This document shows, one piece after another, positions 16,172 to 24,157 of a stretch of 38,896 nucleotides of DNA. Within the stretch, counting starts at the first letter, position 1; each line of letters begins with the position of its first letter. Under the pieces are notes generated by a model, which was not told the origin of the DNA, ran no database searches, and was given only the letters and a program-made list of their open reading frames with translations. The position numbers and the translations under genes are program-made. The DNA comes from a virus. The DNA is taken from the IMG/VR virus record IMGVR_UViG_3300046009_003952, positions 1-38,896 of that record. The stretch is one strand, 5' to 3'.

Positions 16172-17374
16172 TTAGCCCCAGAGGCGCACGGCCATCTGCG
16201 GACGAATCACCGAGTAGCCATACAGCACGTCGATACGGCACGGCATACGGTCGTTGTTGATGTCGTACTGACGAACAACGCGCATGGAGATACCGTTATG
16301 CACCTGGCGGGAAGCCATGTCGACACCCTGCGGCATGAGCAAGTCAGCCGTGGCGAAGGCAATCGCGTCCTTGTGGTACACGAGGTTCTGCGGGTACTGA
16401 GTCGAAGCGGCACCCAAGAAGGTGACGGCCGCGCCAGCCTGCGGAAACGAATCAACGGTCGCCAGAGCGTTCGACGACGTGTAGATCGCCGGCGAGACGT
16501 TTACGGTGTACGCACCAGCCACAGCCGTCGCATCGGCAGTTGCCACGAACTGCTGGAGCGAGCCAGTCGATTCGCGGGTCTGCGGGTTGACAGCGTAGAC
16601 GTTAGCAACCGTGAACACGTCGCCCTTCTTGATGACCTGCGTGCCAGTGCCGGTGATGGCAATGGCCGAAGTGCCCTGGGCCGAAATGGTCGTGGTCACA
16701 GTGTGCGCGCCAGTGCGGCTACCAGTCGTAAACTGCTTGATCGACTGCGACATGTTCAGCTCGTTAAAGCCGAGGATGCCTTCGCCAAACATGCCGTTCT
16801 TAAACTGCGCCGAGATGGTGCTGACCGGGTTGAACAAGCCCTTCATGCCTTCGATGAGCGCGGCGTTCGCAGCCGGGTTCACGGTGACATAACGGGGGCT
16901 CATTACGGCAGCGGCCTCGTTGAGCTTCTGGTTAGCGGCAAGAAGAACAGCGGTGCTGCTCGGGGTCGTGCCGGGGGTGCCGACCGCCTGGTAGATGTTT
17001 TGGAACGAGTTGGCAACGTCAGCGTCGATGCTGGCGGCCAACTGGCTGATACGCGGCTTGAGCACGCGCTCGGCGAAGTCGTCCAACTGCATCGTCATTT
17101 CGGCGGTCGTGAAGTTGACGCCGATGTGCTTCTGGTTGGCAACGGTGAGCGTGGTGAACTGCTCGTTGTCGTCCTGCACCTGCAGGGCGGCACCGTCGGT
17201 CACAAGAGCGCGATCCGGCAGACGGATACGCAGCGTGGTGCCAATCTTGGCGCCTTCGACAGCGTAGCTGTTGTCGTACTGACGGTTTACGTTGCGGGTG
17301 AGCACGAGGTTGTTCTCAAGGATTTCGAGAGCTTTCCGCGTGATCATGTCAATAGTAAGAAGTGTATTAGCCAC
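16172..17374 (-). CDS. Major capsid (coat) protein, P22 gp5-like
   Basis: A 400-aa coat protein of the P22 gp5 family (P22 coat is 430). Recognisable parts are the N-terminal ANTLLTIDMITRKALEILENNLVLTRNVNRQYD arm, KIGTTLRIRLPDR, HIGVNFTTAEMTMQLDDFAERVLKP, the AALIEGMKGLFNP and GILGFNELNMSQSIK segments, an inserted Thr/Ala beta domain (about 225-310) and the C-terminal PCRIDVLYGYSVIRPQMAVRLWG. It starts at GTG 17374 with GGAG eight bases upstream. It lies directly after the scaffold gene, as in P22. Confidence 0.95.
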   Translation of the reverse strand: MANTLLTIDMITRKALEILENNLVLTRNVNRQYDNSYAVEGAKIGTTLRIRLPDRALVTDGAALQVQDDNEQFTTLTVANQKHIGVNFTTAEMTMQLDDFAERVLKPRISQLAASIDADVANSFQNIYQAVGTPGTTPSSTAVLLAANQKLNEAAAVMSPRYVTVNPAANAALIEGMKGLFNPVSTISAQFKNGMFGEGILGFNELNMSQSIKQFTTGSRTGAHTVTTTISAQGTSAIAITGTGTQVIKKGDVFTVANVYAVNPQTRESTGSLQQFVATADATAVAGAYTVNVSPAIYTSSNALATVDSFPQAGAAVTFLGAASTQYPQNLVYHKDAIAFATADLLMPQGVDMASRQVHNGISMRVVRQYDINNDRMPCRIDVLYGYSVIRPQMAVRLWG

Positions 17375-17395
17375 TGAATTATCTCCGAAAAATTG

Positions 17396-18175
17396 TTAGC
17401 GACGACGTGCTTCCCACTGCTTAATCTGTCTCTGGCGTTCGCGCTCAATCCATTCAGACGTGCTCATGGCCGAAATCGACCGTGGATCCGTCGTCTCAAA
17501 GGACGAACCGCTAGTGCCTCTAGCCGAAACAGGTTTAATCGGCGGGGGCGCGTTGGATGTTTTCTTGATTGGAACCGGATTGTCAGCCAATTTAGCCTCG
17601 ATCTTGCCAATCTCTTTGGCTTGCATGTAAGGGCTCATGCGGGAAATACGATCAGCCTCGCGGGGATTGGAGCCGAGATAGTAAGCAATATCGGGCCCAA
17701 CATCCGAAGCCTGTATCGTCTGAGCCATCACGGTCGTAATGGGCAGCGAGTTGTTATACGCGACTTGCTCGAAGTCTTCGTATTTGTCCCGCGCTGCTTC
17801 TTCGCGATCGTGATAGGCGTCACGAATAGCCTGCATTTCTCGCTCTGCTTCGCGTTTAGCTAAAAGCTCCGTTGCCTTACGCTCGGCCAAAGCCTCTGCG
17901 TACGCGTCCGGGTCTTCCATCTTGCTAGGCAGCGCTGCGGGTTCAGTCGTTGCCGGCTGTACCCTTAATGCTTGCTCTCGTTCCCACTTGCGCCGTTCAC
18001 GGGCAAGTCTTTTGCCAACCATTGCGTCCAGCTCTTCTTGAGTGAACACCTTGGCAGGCTTCTCTTCCGGCGACGCCTCATTTGGCGTTTCTACAGGTTC
18101 CGGGGCCGCCGTAGCTTCCGGTTCCGGCGCGGGTTCAGCCGCTACAACTTCAGAGAGTTGGTTTTCGTCAGACAT
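17396..18175 (-). CDS. Scaffolding protein
   Basis: A 259-aa protein preceding the coat gene, the classic scaffold position. The first about 60 residues are very acidic and Pro/Ala-rich. A long charged helix follows (FTQEELDAMVGKRLARERRKWEREQALR and ALAERKATELLAKREAEREMQAIRDAYHDREEAARDKYEDF), and the C-terminus is Arg/Lys-rich (WIERERQRQIKQWEARRR), matching the basic coat-binding end of P22 gp8. I use ATG 18175 with AAGGA six bases upstream; 11 further codons are open upstream but run into hairpins. The ribosome site itself lies in a hairpin (see 18179-18265), suggesting translational control. Confidence 0.88.
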   Translation of the reverse strand: MSDENQLSEVVAAEPAPEPEATAAPEPVETPNEASPEEKPAKVFTQEELDAMVGKRLARERRKWEREQALRVQPATTEPAALPSKMEDPDAYAEALAERKATELLAKREAEREMQAIRDAYHDREEAARDKYEDFEQVAYNNSLPITTVMAQTIQASDVGPDIAYYLGSNPREADRISRMSPYMQAKEIGKIEAKLADNPVPIKKTSNAPPPIKPVSARGTSGSSFETTDPRSISAMSTSEWIERERQRQIKQWEARRR

Positions 18176-18178
18176 GTT

Positions 18179-18265
18179 GATTCCTTGGGAATCCCTGGTG
18201 AACCGCACCAGTACAGGTAAACAATACTGTATGGTTTAACAGGGCGCAACCACTCTGTTAAACCA
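18179..18265 (-). promoter_or_regulatory. Structured leader of scaffold/coat genes: three stacked inverted repeats
   Basis: Three perfect dyads follow each other: gattcc/ggaatc (18179-18193, loop of 3), ctggtg/caccag (18195-18211, loop of 5) and an 11-bp stem tggtttaacag/ctgttaaacca (18232-18242 with 18255-18265, loop of 12). The first places the scaffold AAGGA ribosome site within its loop and 3' arm. The last spans the tailspike stop codon and could act as a processing or weak termination signal, although no U-tract follows. There is no sigma70 promoter that I can support here. Confidence 0.6.
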
Positions 18266-19688
18266 CGCGGACTTTAATGACCGATCCGGTGCGGTACAGA
18301 TTACCCACCGAAATTCCGGCCGTAGCGGCAGCCGCATCGTCGGCGTAGTCGCCAAGAGCGGGCATCCAGATTTGTCGGTCGTTACGGAAACCAACAGTCA
18401 CGTTACCTGCGCTGTCGTACATGACATTGGTGTAGTTCGCCGATGTTTGGTCGGAACCTGCAATCGCAAACTTAACGTCGCCTTGAATTGGAAGGCCGAC
18501 GCCAAATCGACCGCTAGTGTCTTTGGCAAACTGATTGCTCGTGTCTGTCCACGCCGTTGTCGAGGCGTTACCGGCGCGGGTAACGCCGTTCACAACCTGC
18601 ACGTTAGCGCCAAATGTGATGCCACCTGGCGCGTAGTCGGCCGTAGAAATCAGGTTAGTGCATTGAATAGCGTTGTCGTGGAACAAGTTTGGAAAAACCG
18701 AGTTTGCAGCGGAGAACACATATTCCGTAGGCCCGTAATACATAGATGGGCCAACCGTGTTATTGATAAAGTTGCCCGTAATGCAAATGCTTTTGTTTAC
18801 GATACCGCCTGCAAAAAAATTAAAATCTGGCGAAAAGTTTGCTTCCAGATAGCAGTTGGTCAAGGCAAACCCAGTAGCGCCGGTAATGTCGCCGATGCTG
18901 CCTTGCATACCTTCAATCACGCAGCTAGTGAACGTCAGGCTATTGGTGCCGCGAGCAACGTCAACGCTACGGATAATCGTAAAGCCGTTTTCAATAATGC
19001 AATGCGTAAACTTGATGTCGTAAGAACCCGTTACGTTCAAAAAATTGGGCGGGTTGTTGCGAATGTTGCAATTTAAGAAGTATATGGTCTGCGCGTAGAT
19101 CGGCGAAATCATGCAACGAATTAAGAAGAATACGCAGTTCTGGAACTTGATACGCAAGAAGTTCGGCGACAGCACGTAGCTTGCGTTAAAGAAGCTAGAC
19201 GATTCAAAACGAATGTTATCGAACGTCACAAACTCCGACTGCGGAGCCGTGGTGTACGGCAGCGTCGAGTTGAAGATAACGACGTTGCCAGCCGTAAAAA
19301 AGCCTGCATCCGGGCCTTCGCCGCAGATGAAGAATTCGTCGCTGTTTTGGTTAACCAAACGATTGATGATCAACGACGAGTTGATGCGGCATTTGCCTGG
19401 AATAACCAGCGTCGGCCAGTTGTTAGCGGCGCAGTAGTCGATCGCAGCTTGCACAGCAGCGGTATCGTTAGTTGTGCCATCACAAGCGGCACCAAAGTCT
19501 TTAACGCTGACGCGCTCGCCGACTTTGCTCGTCAAAGTGCGAGCAGTCGTGCCAGTGCCCGTGCGCTTGTAACCCAAAGCGTTAGATGCGGCTTTGACCG
19601 TAACGCCGCTTTGAACGACCGGATTAAGCTCTGTACCGTCTAGCGTGCCGGTAGGATTGGGCAGTGCGGAAATTTTAACCGTCGTCAT
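18258..19688 (-). CDS. Tailspike with pectate-lyase-like beta-helix
   Basis: A 476-aa receptor-binding or depolymerising protein. N-terminal 45 residues (KISALPNPTGTLDGTELNPVVQSGVTVKAA) form a small virion-attachment module. VSVKDFGAACDGTTNDTAAVQAAIDYCAANN at about 60-90 is the hallmark start of a Pectate_lyase_3 right-handed beta-helix. The following 250 residues have parallel-strand periodicity (FVTFDNIRFESSSF, LRIKFQNCVFF, IYFLNCNIRNN, DIKFTHCIIENG, LTFTSCVIEG, FALTNCYLEAN) with Asn/Cys stacks. A C-terminal beta domain ends SVGNLYRTGSVIKVRVV. Probably binds or cleaves surface polysaccharide. Start has GGAG six bases upstream. Confidence 0.88.
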   Translation of the reverse strand: MTTVKISALPNPTGTLDGTELNPVVQSGVTVKAASNALGYKRTGTGTTARTLTSKVGERVSVKDFGAACDGTTNDTAAVQAAIDYCAANNWPTLVIPGKCRINSSLIINRLVNQNSDEFFICGEGPDAGFFTAGNVVIFNSTLPYTTAPQSEFVTFDNIRFESSSFFNASYVLSPNFLRIKFQNCVFFLIRCMISPIYAQTIYFLNCNIRNNPPNFLNVTGSYDIKFTHCIIENGFTIIRSVDVARGTNSLTFTSCVIEGMQGSIGDITGATGFALTNCYLEANFSPDFNFFAGGIVNKSICITGNFINNTVGPSMYYGPTEYVFSAANSVFPNLFHDNAIQCTNLISTADYAPGGITFGANVQVVNGVTRAGNASTTAWTDTSNQFAKDTSGRFGVGLPIQGDVKFAIAGSDQTSANYTNVMYDSAGNVTVGFRNDRQIWMPALGDYADDAAAATAGISVGNLYRTGSVIKVRVV

Positions 19689-19699
19689 GCTCTACTCCG

Positions 19700-20041
19700 T
19701 TATCGCTTCGGAACCGGCAGTTCCGACTTCGGTGCCCACGGCAGCGCCACTTCGGGCTTTGGAATGGGCTGATCGTCGATGATCTTTTTGATCAACGCGT
19801 CGTAGTTGGTCACGGCTTCGTCACCCAAAGCCTCTTTGACCCACGACACCGCTTGTTCAAGCTGCACAAAACCAAGCTCAGTAAAAGTGGCCGCGTTCGG
19901 CGGTAACAAATGTATTTCGCCCGATAAGAAGGCATTGCGCCCTTGATCGTGCTCGGATACCTCGAATAGTGCTTTGACAATGACGTTTTTCAGCTCGTCA
20001 ATGTCCTTCACTTCGATGTTAGAGACGTTCCACTTAGCCAT
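19700..20041 (-). CDS. Tail-cassette protein, unknown
   Basis: A 113-aa soluble protein (MAKWNVSNIEVKDIDELKNVIVKALFEVSEHDQ) with a helical C-terminal half and a Pro-rich tail ending ELPVPKR. It starts within the end of the preceding gene (8-base overlap) and stands directly before the tailspike gene. The position would suit a fibre chaperone or an attachment factor for the tailspike, but nothing in the sequence proves it. Confidence 0.65.
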   Translation of the reverse strand: MAKWNVSNIEVKDIDELKNVIVKALFEVSEHDQGRNAFLSGEIHLLPPNAATFTELGFVQLEQAVSWVKEALGDEAVTNYDALIKKIIDDQPIPKPEVALPWAPKSELPVPKR

Positions 20042-20315
20042 TTGAAGCAGCCTGCAACGCCGCGCGAGCGGTCGCTACTTCAGCCTTTTTTGCTTGCCAA
20101 GCCGCCATTACTGGCGCTTCGTAGGCGTCAAACGAAGTAATCTCTTCGTTGGGCAAATGCCGACCGCGATCGTCCTTGCGCTCAACTTCGCCGTACGTGT
20201 GATACCACTGAATAGCGTGAATACCGGCCTCTAAAAACGACAGATCAAGACCGTTGTAGCCTTCGCTATCCACGATAACCAGCCCGTCGGGCTTCACAAC
20301 TGTAATACGAGCCAT
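20034..20315 (-). CDS. Possible tail fibre assembly protein
   Basis: A 93-aa protein (ITVVKPDGLVIVDSEGYNGLDLSFLEAGIHAIQWYHTYGEVERKDDRGRHLPNEEITSFDAYEAPVMAAWQAKKAE). The IQWY..YGEVE..D..G core followed by a helical Ala/Lys tail is of the kind seen in small proteins encoded next to tail fibres. The tail resembles chaperone-like coiled coils. I would call it a candidate tail fibre assembly factor. It overlaps both neighbours by a few bases. Confidence 0.6.
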   Translation of the reverse strand: MARITVVKPDGLVIVDSEGYNGLDLSFLEAGIHAIQWYHTYGEVERKDDRGRHLPNEEITSFDAYEAPVMAAWQAKKAEVATARAALQAASNG

Positions 20316-20626
20316 TATTTGACCTCGATATATTTAATGTCTGAATTGTTAGACGCGGCAGCCGTGGCTAACAAAACCTGTTGGCTTGTTTGATTTGCCT
20401 TGACCATCTCGTTTCTAAACGACTCTACCGCAGCGCCCGTCTGCCGTTGCTGCTGACTGTTCTCAATCATCAGTACCGGCAACCAAGCAATCGAACAGCC
20501 CCAGTCATCAATAGGATCGCCCGTGTTGGGGTGATACCCACGAATCTTAATAAACCATGTGCACTCCAGTTGGCGGCATGGCTTAAAACCATCAAGGGGA
20601 CAGTTCGGCTTTGGCTCAATCTTCAT
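20315..20626 (-). CDS. Cysteine-containing conserved phage protein, unknown
   Basis: A 103-aa protein. The N-terminal half holds C9, C17, C22 and C44 (NCPLDGFKPCRQLECTWFIKIRG then WGCSIAWLPVLMIE), a spacing that could bind zinc or an iron-sulfur cluster. The C-terminal half is a soluble Gln/Asn/Ser-rich helix. A similar CPLDGFKPCRQ motif recurs in hypothetical phage proteins near tail genes as far as I recall. Unusual for a virion operon because most neighbours avoid cysteine. Overlaps the next gene by one base (TAATG). Confidence 0.65.
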   Translation of the reverse strand: MKIEPKPNCPLDGFKPCRQLECTWFIKIRGYHPNTGDPIDDWGCSIAWLPVLMIENSQQQRQTGAAVESFRNEMVKANQTSQQVLLATAAASNNSDIKYIEVK

Positions 20627-20628
20627 AC

Positions 20629-21579
20629 TTAGTCTTTAGTCGCCACGATTACGTCAACATACTGCACAGCCAAGTTAATCGCCGTACCCGTAAACGAGTG
20701 ATTGTGCGCGTCTTGGGTGTGATTGTGCGAGTTTTGCGTATGGTTGTGCGAGTCTTGCGTGTGGCTGTGCGCCGTTCCGCTGAAACTAGACGACGCGCTA
20801 CCAGAGAAGCTACCTGACCATCCGTGACCGTGCGCTCCGCTACCACCCTCGGCGCTCGTGCCGTAAGTACCGGCGGTAAGAATGGCGTTGTTAAACGTGC
20901 CGTTAGGCACCAACCCGCCGGAACCCGTAAAGGTGTGGCTGTGCGAAGGCATTTCGCCAATGCCGAGAGTCGTGTTGCCAACGCTGCCGCTAACGCTACC
21001 GCTAACCGACGTTGAGACGCTACCACCAGCCGTCGTGTTCTGGTTGGTGGCCGTAGTTGCCGTGTTGGTAGCTGTAGTGGCTTGGTTAGTCGCGGTCGTG
21101 TTGCCAATCGTACCGGCAACACCTTGGCTGGCAAACGCCGTAGTAAACGCAACCGAGCCGCCAGAACTAGCCGAACCCGACACCACGCGCAGCGCTTTGT
21201 TATCGTGCGTCGTCGATTTAGTCCAGCCAGTCGGTGCAGCCGTCTGCACAAACAGCATGGCTGAACCTGCCGGAATGGGGCTAGTACCCGTAGCGGCAAT
21301 CGTAATCGAGCCAGCGCCGTTGGTAACGCTAATGCCGCTACCCGCAGTCAGCGTAGTGCGCGTAAAGCCGGTGCCGTTGCCAATATCTACCTGACCATTA
21401 GCGGGCGTAGAACTTAGCCCCGTACCGCCGTTAGCAACAGTGATCGGCGTACCCAAGAAGCCAACCACTTGAGCAACGGTCAATTTAAAGTTAGCGCCGC
21501 CGCGAGCAATTACAGTCTCGTCTGTACTAAGCGCAGGAGCGCCTGACGGTAATTGACTTATCTTTTTGTCTGTAGCCAT
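20629..21579 (-). CDS. Tail fibre / tail-collar-like protein with HxH metal motifs
   Basis: A 316-aa fibre. N-terminus: KKISQLPSGAPALSTDETVIARGGANFKLTVAQV, a common fibre-attachment segment, then VANGGTGLSSTPANGQVDIGNGTGF repeats. IPAGSAMLFVQTAAPTGWTK is the conserved fibre-tip start. Three 7-residue repeats (ATNQATT, ATNTATT, ATNQNTT) follow, then PSHSHTF, AHGHG, AHSHT, and three SHNHTQ-like repeats. In T4 gp37, HxH motifs at the fibre tip coordinate iron in a trimer; the same arrangement is plausible here. I start at ATG 21579 with AGGAGG four bases upstream; six further codons in frame lack a ribosome site. Confidence 0.82.
   Translation of the reverse strand: MATDKKISQLPSGAPALSTDETVIARGGANFKLTVAQVVGFLGTPITVANGGTGLSSTPANGQVDIGNGTGFTRTTLTAGSGISVTNGAGSITIAATGTSPIPAGSAMLFVQTAAPTGWTKSTTHDNKALRVVSGSASSGGSVAFTTAFASQGVAGTIGNTTATNQATTATNTATTATNQNTTAGGSVSTSVSGSVSGSVGNTTLGIGEMPSHSHTFTGSGGLVPNGTFNNAILTAGTYGTSAEGGSGAHGHGWSGSFSGSASSSFSGTAHSHTQDSHNHTQNSHNHTQDAHNHSFTGTAINLAVQYVDVIVATKD
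20698..20771. repeat. 21-bp tandem repeats encoding SHNHTQ units
   Basis: Three 21-bp units (20698-20718, 20719-20739, 20740-20760) plus a partial fourth, differing at few positions, encode heptapeptides on the minus strand of the type (D/N)-S-H-N-H-T-Q. Each keeps the HxH pair. Such in-frame tandem repeats can gain or lose units by slippage, changing fibre-tip length. Confidence 0.8.
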
Positions 21580-21587
21580 AAAGCCTC

Positions 21588-21902
21588 CTACGCCCAAGCC
21601 TTAACAGGATTGTTAGGCGTTTCAATAGTAATTGACGCAATCTTATCAGCGTCAAATTTGCTTGCATCTATGACACGCAAATTAGCGTGAAACCCGCCGA
21701 CATTACGCAACACATTCTGCTCACCATCGTCGGTCTGGATCGTCTCGCCGGTCGGCTTGTACACATCACCGATAACATCCAGAGCGTACTTATGGCCGTC
21801 GGTAACGTGCCAGCCCTGATCGCCTTCGGTCACAACGCCTGCCGCCTCTAATACGTCGTAGAGGGCTGTGGCGTCACTAGCGCGGAGATGGTAGTCGGTC
21901 AT
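21588..21902 (-). CDS. Tail-cassette protein, unknown
   Basis: A 104-aa soluble protein with alpha/beta pattern (YHLRASDATALYDVLEAAGVV, WHVTDGHKYALDVIGDVYKPTGET, GGFHANLRVIDASKFDADKIASITIETPNNPVKAWA). The ATG overlaps the previous stop (ATGA). The type is found downstream of fibre genes in other phages as a small unassigned protein; a structural, not regulatory, role seems likely from context. Confidence 0.68.
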   Translation of the reverse strand: MTDYHLRASDATALYDVLEAAGVVTEGDQGWHVTDGHKYALDVIGDVYKPTGETIQTDDGEQNVLRNVGGFHANLRVIDASKFDADKIASITIETPNNPVKAWA

Positions 21903-23839
21903 AGCGTTAAGGCCTGCAATGTGGCGTTAGGCAGCCGGGTTGGGTAGAAAGACAAGAGTTGGATGTAGCCATTCCACGGCCTTGCCAAGTCTTGGCGATT
22001 TCCGATTTGTAACCTGTCAACAGTCGGAACGGTTCCGCTGGTATCAGTCCCTACTGCGGCTCCATTTATGCTTAATGCAAAGTCGTTTGCTGCATACGCG
22101 CCTGCCAATTTGTTTGCTGTGAAACTATTTGCAGTTTGCGCTATGTTTGCTTGTGGTGCGCCGCCATTGTTGACTTGAAACCCCATCGCGGTTGCCGTTG
22201 ATCCAAAAAACTCAATTAAATTATTGTTTGTTCCATTGCTCATTGAAGCAGGTCTTGGAGAATTTGCACCAAGAGTTCCTGTGTTCACGCAAGTTACAAA
22301 CAAAGTTCCAGCCGCCGCGTTGTACCACGACGAGAAGTTAGTCCCCGTCATGCTGGCGACATCGGCGTTGCGGGTCAGCGCGGTGGTGGTTGTGGGGATG
22401 TAGGACGTAGCGAACGCGCCGGTTTCAAATTGATAACCCCAAATGTATATACCGTCAACACCGTTGCCGGTAAAATTTGAGTTATTATTTAATTGAAAAA
22501 TTTGATTTCTGATTGAAACTTCTGTTCCAGACGTAAAGGTAACAGAACATCTATACCAACCATTTCCTACGTTTTGAATTGCCCCAGATGCGTTAGTAAA
22601 TGTTCCGGCAGTGCTAACTGAAGTCACAGTTCCGTTGTCTACATTAAAACGTGCGTCTACGCCATTGGCGCTTGAAGCAGTGTCTCTTGGAAGCATTCTT
22701 AATGTGTTTGCCTCGCCTTTTTTAGCAAACACTGACAACGTATAAGTAATTGCACTTGCGGCTTTTGTAATTTCTTGACGAATACTAGAGGAGCTTGTCG
22801 ATATTCCATTATCAACAATCAATTTATCTGCTGTAACAGTTCCAGACGGTGCCACGATGGAATTAACCGACACAGTCGCGCTAACTGCAGTCCAACTCGT
22901 TGCAAAATCTTCCGACTGAAGAATGCTATTCGTCCTCTGCTCCTCAATCAGCAAGCCACGCGGGGCAAGCGTAGAGGGGTTGTAGTCAAAGCGAGGGGCG
23001 TAGTACGCAGCCGTAGTCGTGGGGTAGTATGTCGTCAGCGAGGATGTGACGCCGCCTTCCATGTTGGAAACGTTCATCTGTGCGCCAATCAAATAAAGTC
23101 CTTCACCTATTGCTATTGTCGTTGGCGTATTTGTGTCTGTTTCTCCGACTCGCTTTAAGAACAATCTAACGCCGGTCGCACCAGTTAACGTCGGCGTTGA
23201 CACAATAAAGCGTTCGCCGGCAACTGCAACGCTTGAACCTGTTGCAGCCACGTTAGTTGTAAATGTTCCGTCTACAAGATTGACATTTATTCGCGCATCG
23301 GCGCCTTGAATTACAACCAATACTCTGGTGATGTCACCAAGAGGTTTAGCAAAAAACGATACCGTTCGTTGTTGAGTTGCCGCAGTAATAGCAATCGACG
23401 TAATTCCGACAGTCGTATTGGCAACTGTAGCCTCAATTTTTTGATAATTAGTGCTAGTAATTGGCGAGGCTACCGACGTAGAAACGATAGTTGAGGAATT
23501 TTTGCTCCAGTCGGCTTGAGAAAAATCTTGGCTCCAAGTAACCAGATTATGCTTCGCATACTTCAGCGTACCCGTGCTATCAAACAGCGTTGCCTGTGAG
23601 CCACGGGAGAAGGTGACGCTGGGGTCAAGCGACGTGGAATATTGGAAATCCAGCCACAGCGTCGGCAACAACCCTTCAAGCAGAATCAATCCGCCATCTT
23701 CAAGCAGAATGTCAGCGCCGTCTTCTAACTCTAAATTGTCAAAAACAAAGTCGGGGTCTAACGAAGGCCCCATAGAGATAATTCCCCCGAGGCCAAGCCC
23801 GAGAGAATTACGCAACGGTACGCCGTAATAGCGAGCCAT
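21899..23839 (-). CDS. Large tail fibre protein with lectin-like domains
   Basis: A 646-aa virion protein. A short N-terminal module (about 1-60) is rich in LEDGADILLEDGGLILLEG acidic repeats. LDFQYSTSLDPSVTFSRGSQATLFDSTGTLKYAKHNLVTWSQDF marks a conserved phage fibre motif. Two similar jelly-roll-like segments follow, about 95-270 (LVTWSQDFSQADWSKNSS ... MNVSNMEGG) and 305-480 (SILQSEDFATSWTAVSA ... YQFETGAFATSYIPTTTTALTRNADVASMTGTNFSSW). The last is a LamG/concanavalin-like module to the end. These are carbohydrate-binding folds by pattern, so a receptor-binding role is likely. The middle of the gene is markedly more AT-rich than its neighbours, suggesting recent exchange. Confidence 0.8.
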   Translation of the reverse strand: MARYYGVPLRNSLGLGLGGIISMGPSLDPDFVFDNLELEDGADILLEDGGLILLEGLLPTLWLDFQYSTSLDPSVTFSRGSQATLFDSTGTLKYAKHNLVTWSQDFSQADWSKNSSTIVSTSVASPITSTNYQKIEATVANTTVGITSIAITAATQQRTVSFFAKPLGDITRVLVVIQGADARINVNLVDGTFTTNVAATGSSVAVAGERFIVSTPTLTGATGVRLFLKRVGETDTNTPTTIAIGEGLYLIGAQMNVSNMEGGVTSSLTTYYPTTTAAYYAPRFDYNPSTLAPRGLLIEEQRTNSILQSEDFATSWTAVSATVSVNSIVAPSGTVTADKLIVDNGISTSSSSIRQEITKAASAITYTLSVFAKKGEANTLRMLPRDTASSANGVDARFNVDNGTVTSVSTAGTFTNASGAIQNVGNGWYRCSVTFTSGTEVSIRNQIFQLNNNSNFTGNGVDGIYIWGYQFETGAFATSYIPTTTTALTRNADVASMTGTNFSSWYNAAAGTLFVTCVNTGTLGANSPRPASMSNGTNNNLIEFFGSTATAMGFQVNNGGAPQANIAQTANSFTANKLAGAYAANDFALSINGAAVGTDTSGTVPTVDRLQIGNRQDLARPWNGYIQLLSFYPTRLPNATLQALTL

Positions 23840-23844
23840 CGACT

Positions 23845-24147
23845 TTAGTTCTGGTTGATCGGCTTTGCGTAAACAGTGCCGCTAGAGGACACTTGAATGG
23901 CGCTAACACGCCACGGAGCGCCCGTACCTTGCGGAACCTTAAACGGAATCGGCGTATTCGCCGGGATCGGCGTGCCGCCCGTAGTGGCCGTTACGCCTTC
24001 GCCCACAACAACGTAGGCTTCAGACGTACACCAAATCACAACGCCTTCCGGGCCAGCGTCCCAGGTGCCAGTTGACCCGGCAGTACCCGAGTAAGAGGCA
24101 GTCTTGGCCGGGAACAGACTGACTGAAAGTGGGTTGAGTAACTCCAT
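23845..24147 (-). CDS. Beta-rich virion protein, unknown
   Basis: A 100-aa Gly/Thr/Val-rich protein with only one cysteine (MELLNPLSVSLFPAKTASYSGTAGSTGTWDAGPEGVVIWCTSEAYVVVGEGVTATTGGTPIPANTPIPFKVPQGTGAPWRVSAIQVSSSGTVYAKPI). The pattern fits a small structural domain near portal and fibre, such as a head fibre or decoration unit. Not assigned to a family. Confidence 0.65.
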   Translation of the reverse strand: MELLNPLSVSLFPAKTASYSGTAGSTGTWDAGPEGVVIWCTSEAYVVVGEGVTATTGGTPIPANTPIPFKVPQGTGAPWRVSAIQVSSSGTVYAKPINQN

Positions 24148-24157
24148 TGCCTATACC

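Noticed and set aside
16298-17377. 359-codon open frame on the plus strand
   Set aside because: It is the exact antisense of the coat gene, has Arg/Gly/Val-rich composition without domain features, and no ribosome site; a shadow caused by GC-rich codon bias.
18195-18240. LexA-like site acaggtaaacaatactgt upstream of scaffold
   Set aside because: The half-sites are inverted the wrong way (ACAG-N10-CTGT rather than CTGT-N8-ACAG), so it does not fit the SOS box.
20629-21579. Possible diversity-generating retroelement target, since fibre repeats are present
   Set aside because: No reverse transcriptase gene and no template/variable repeat pair with adenine-specific changes were found; the repeats are simple tandem units.
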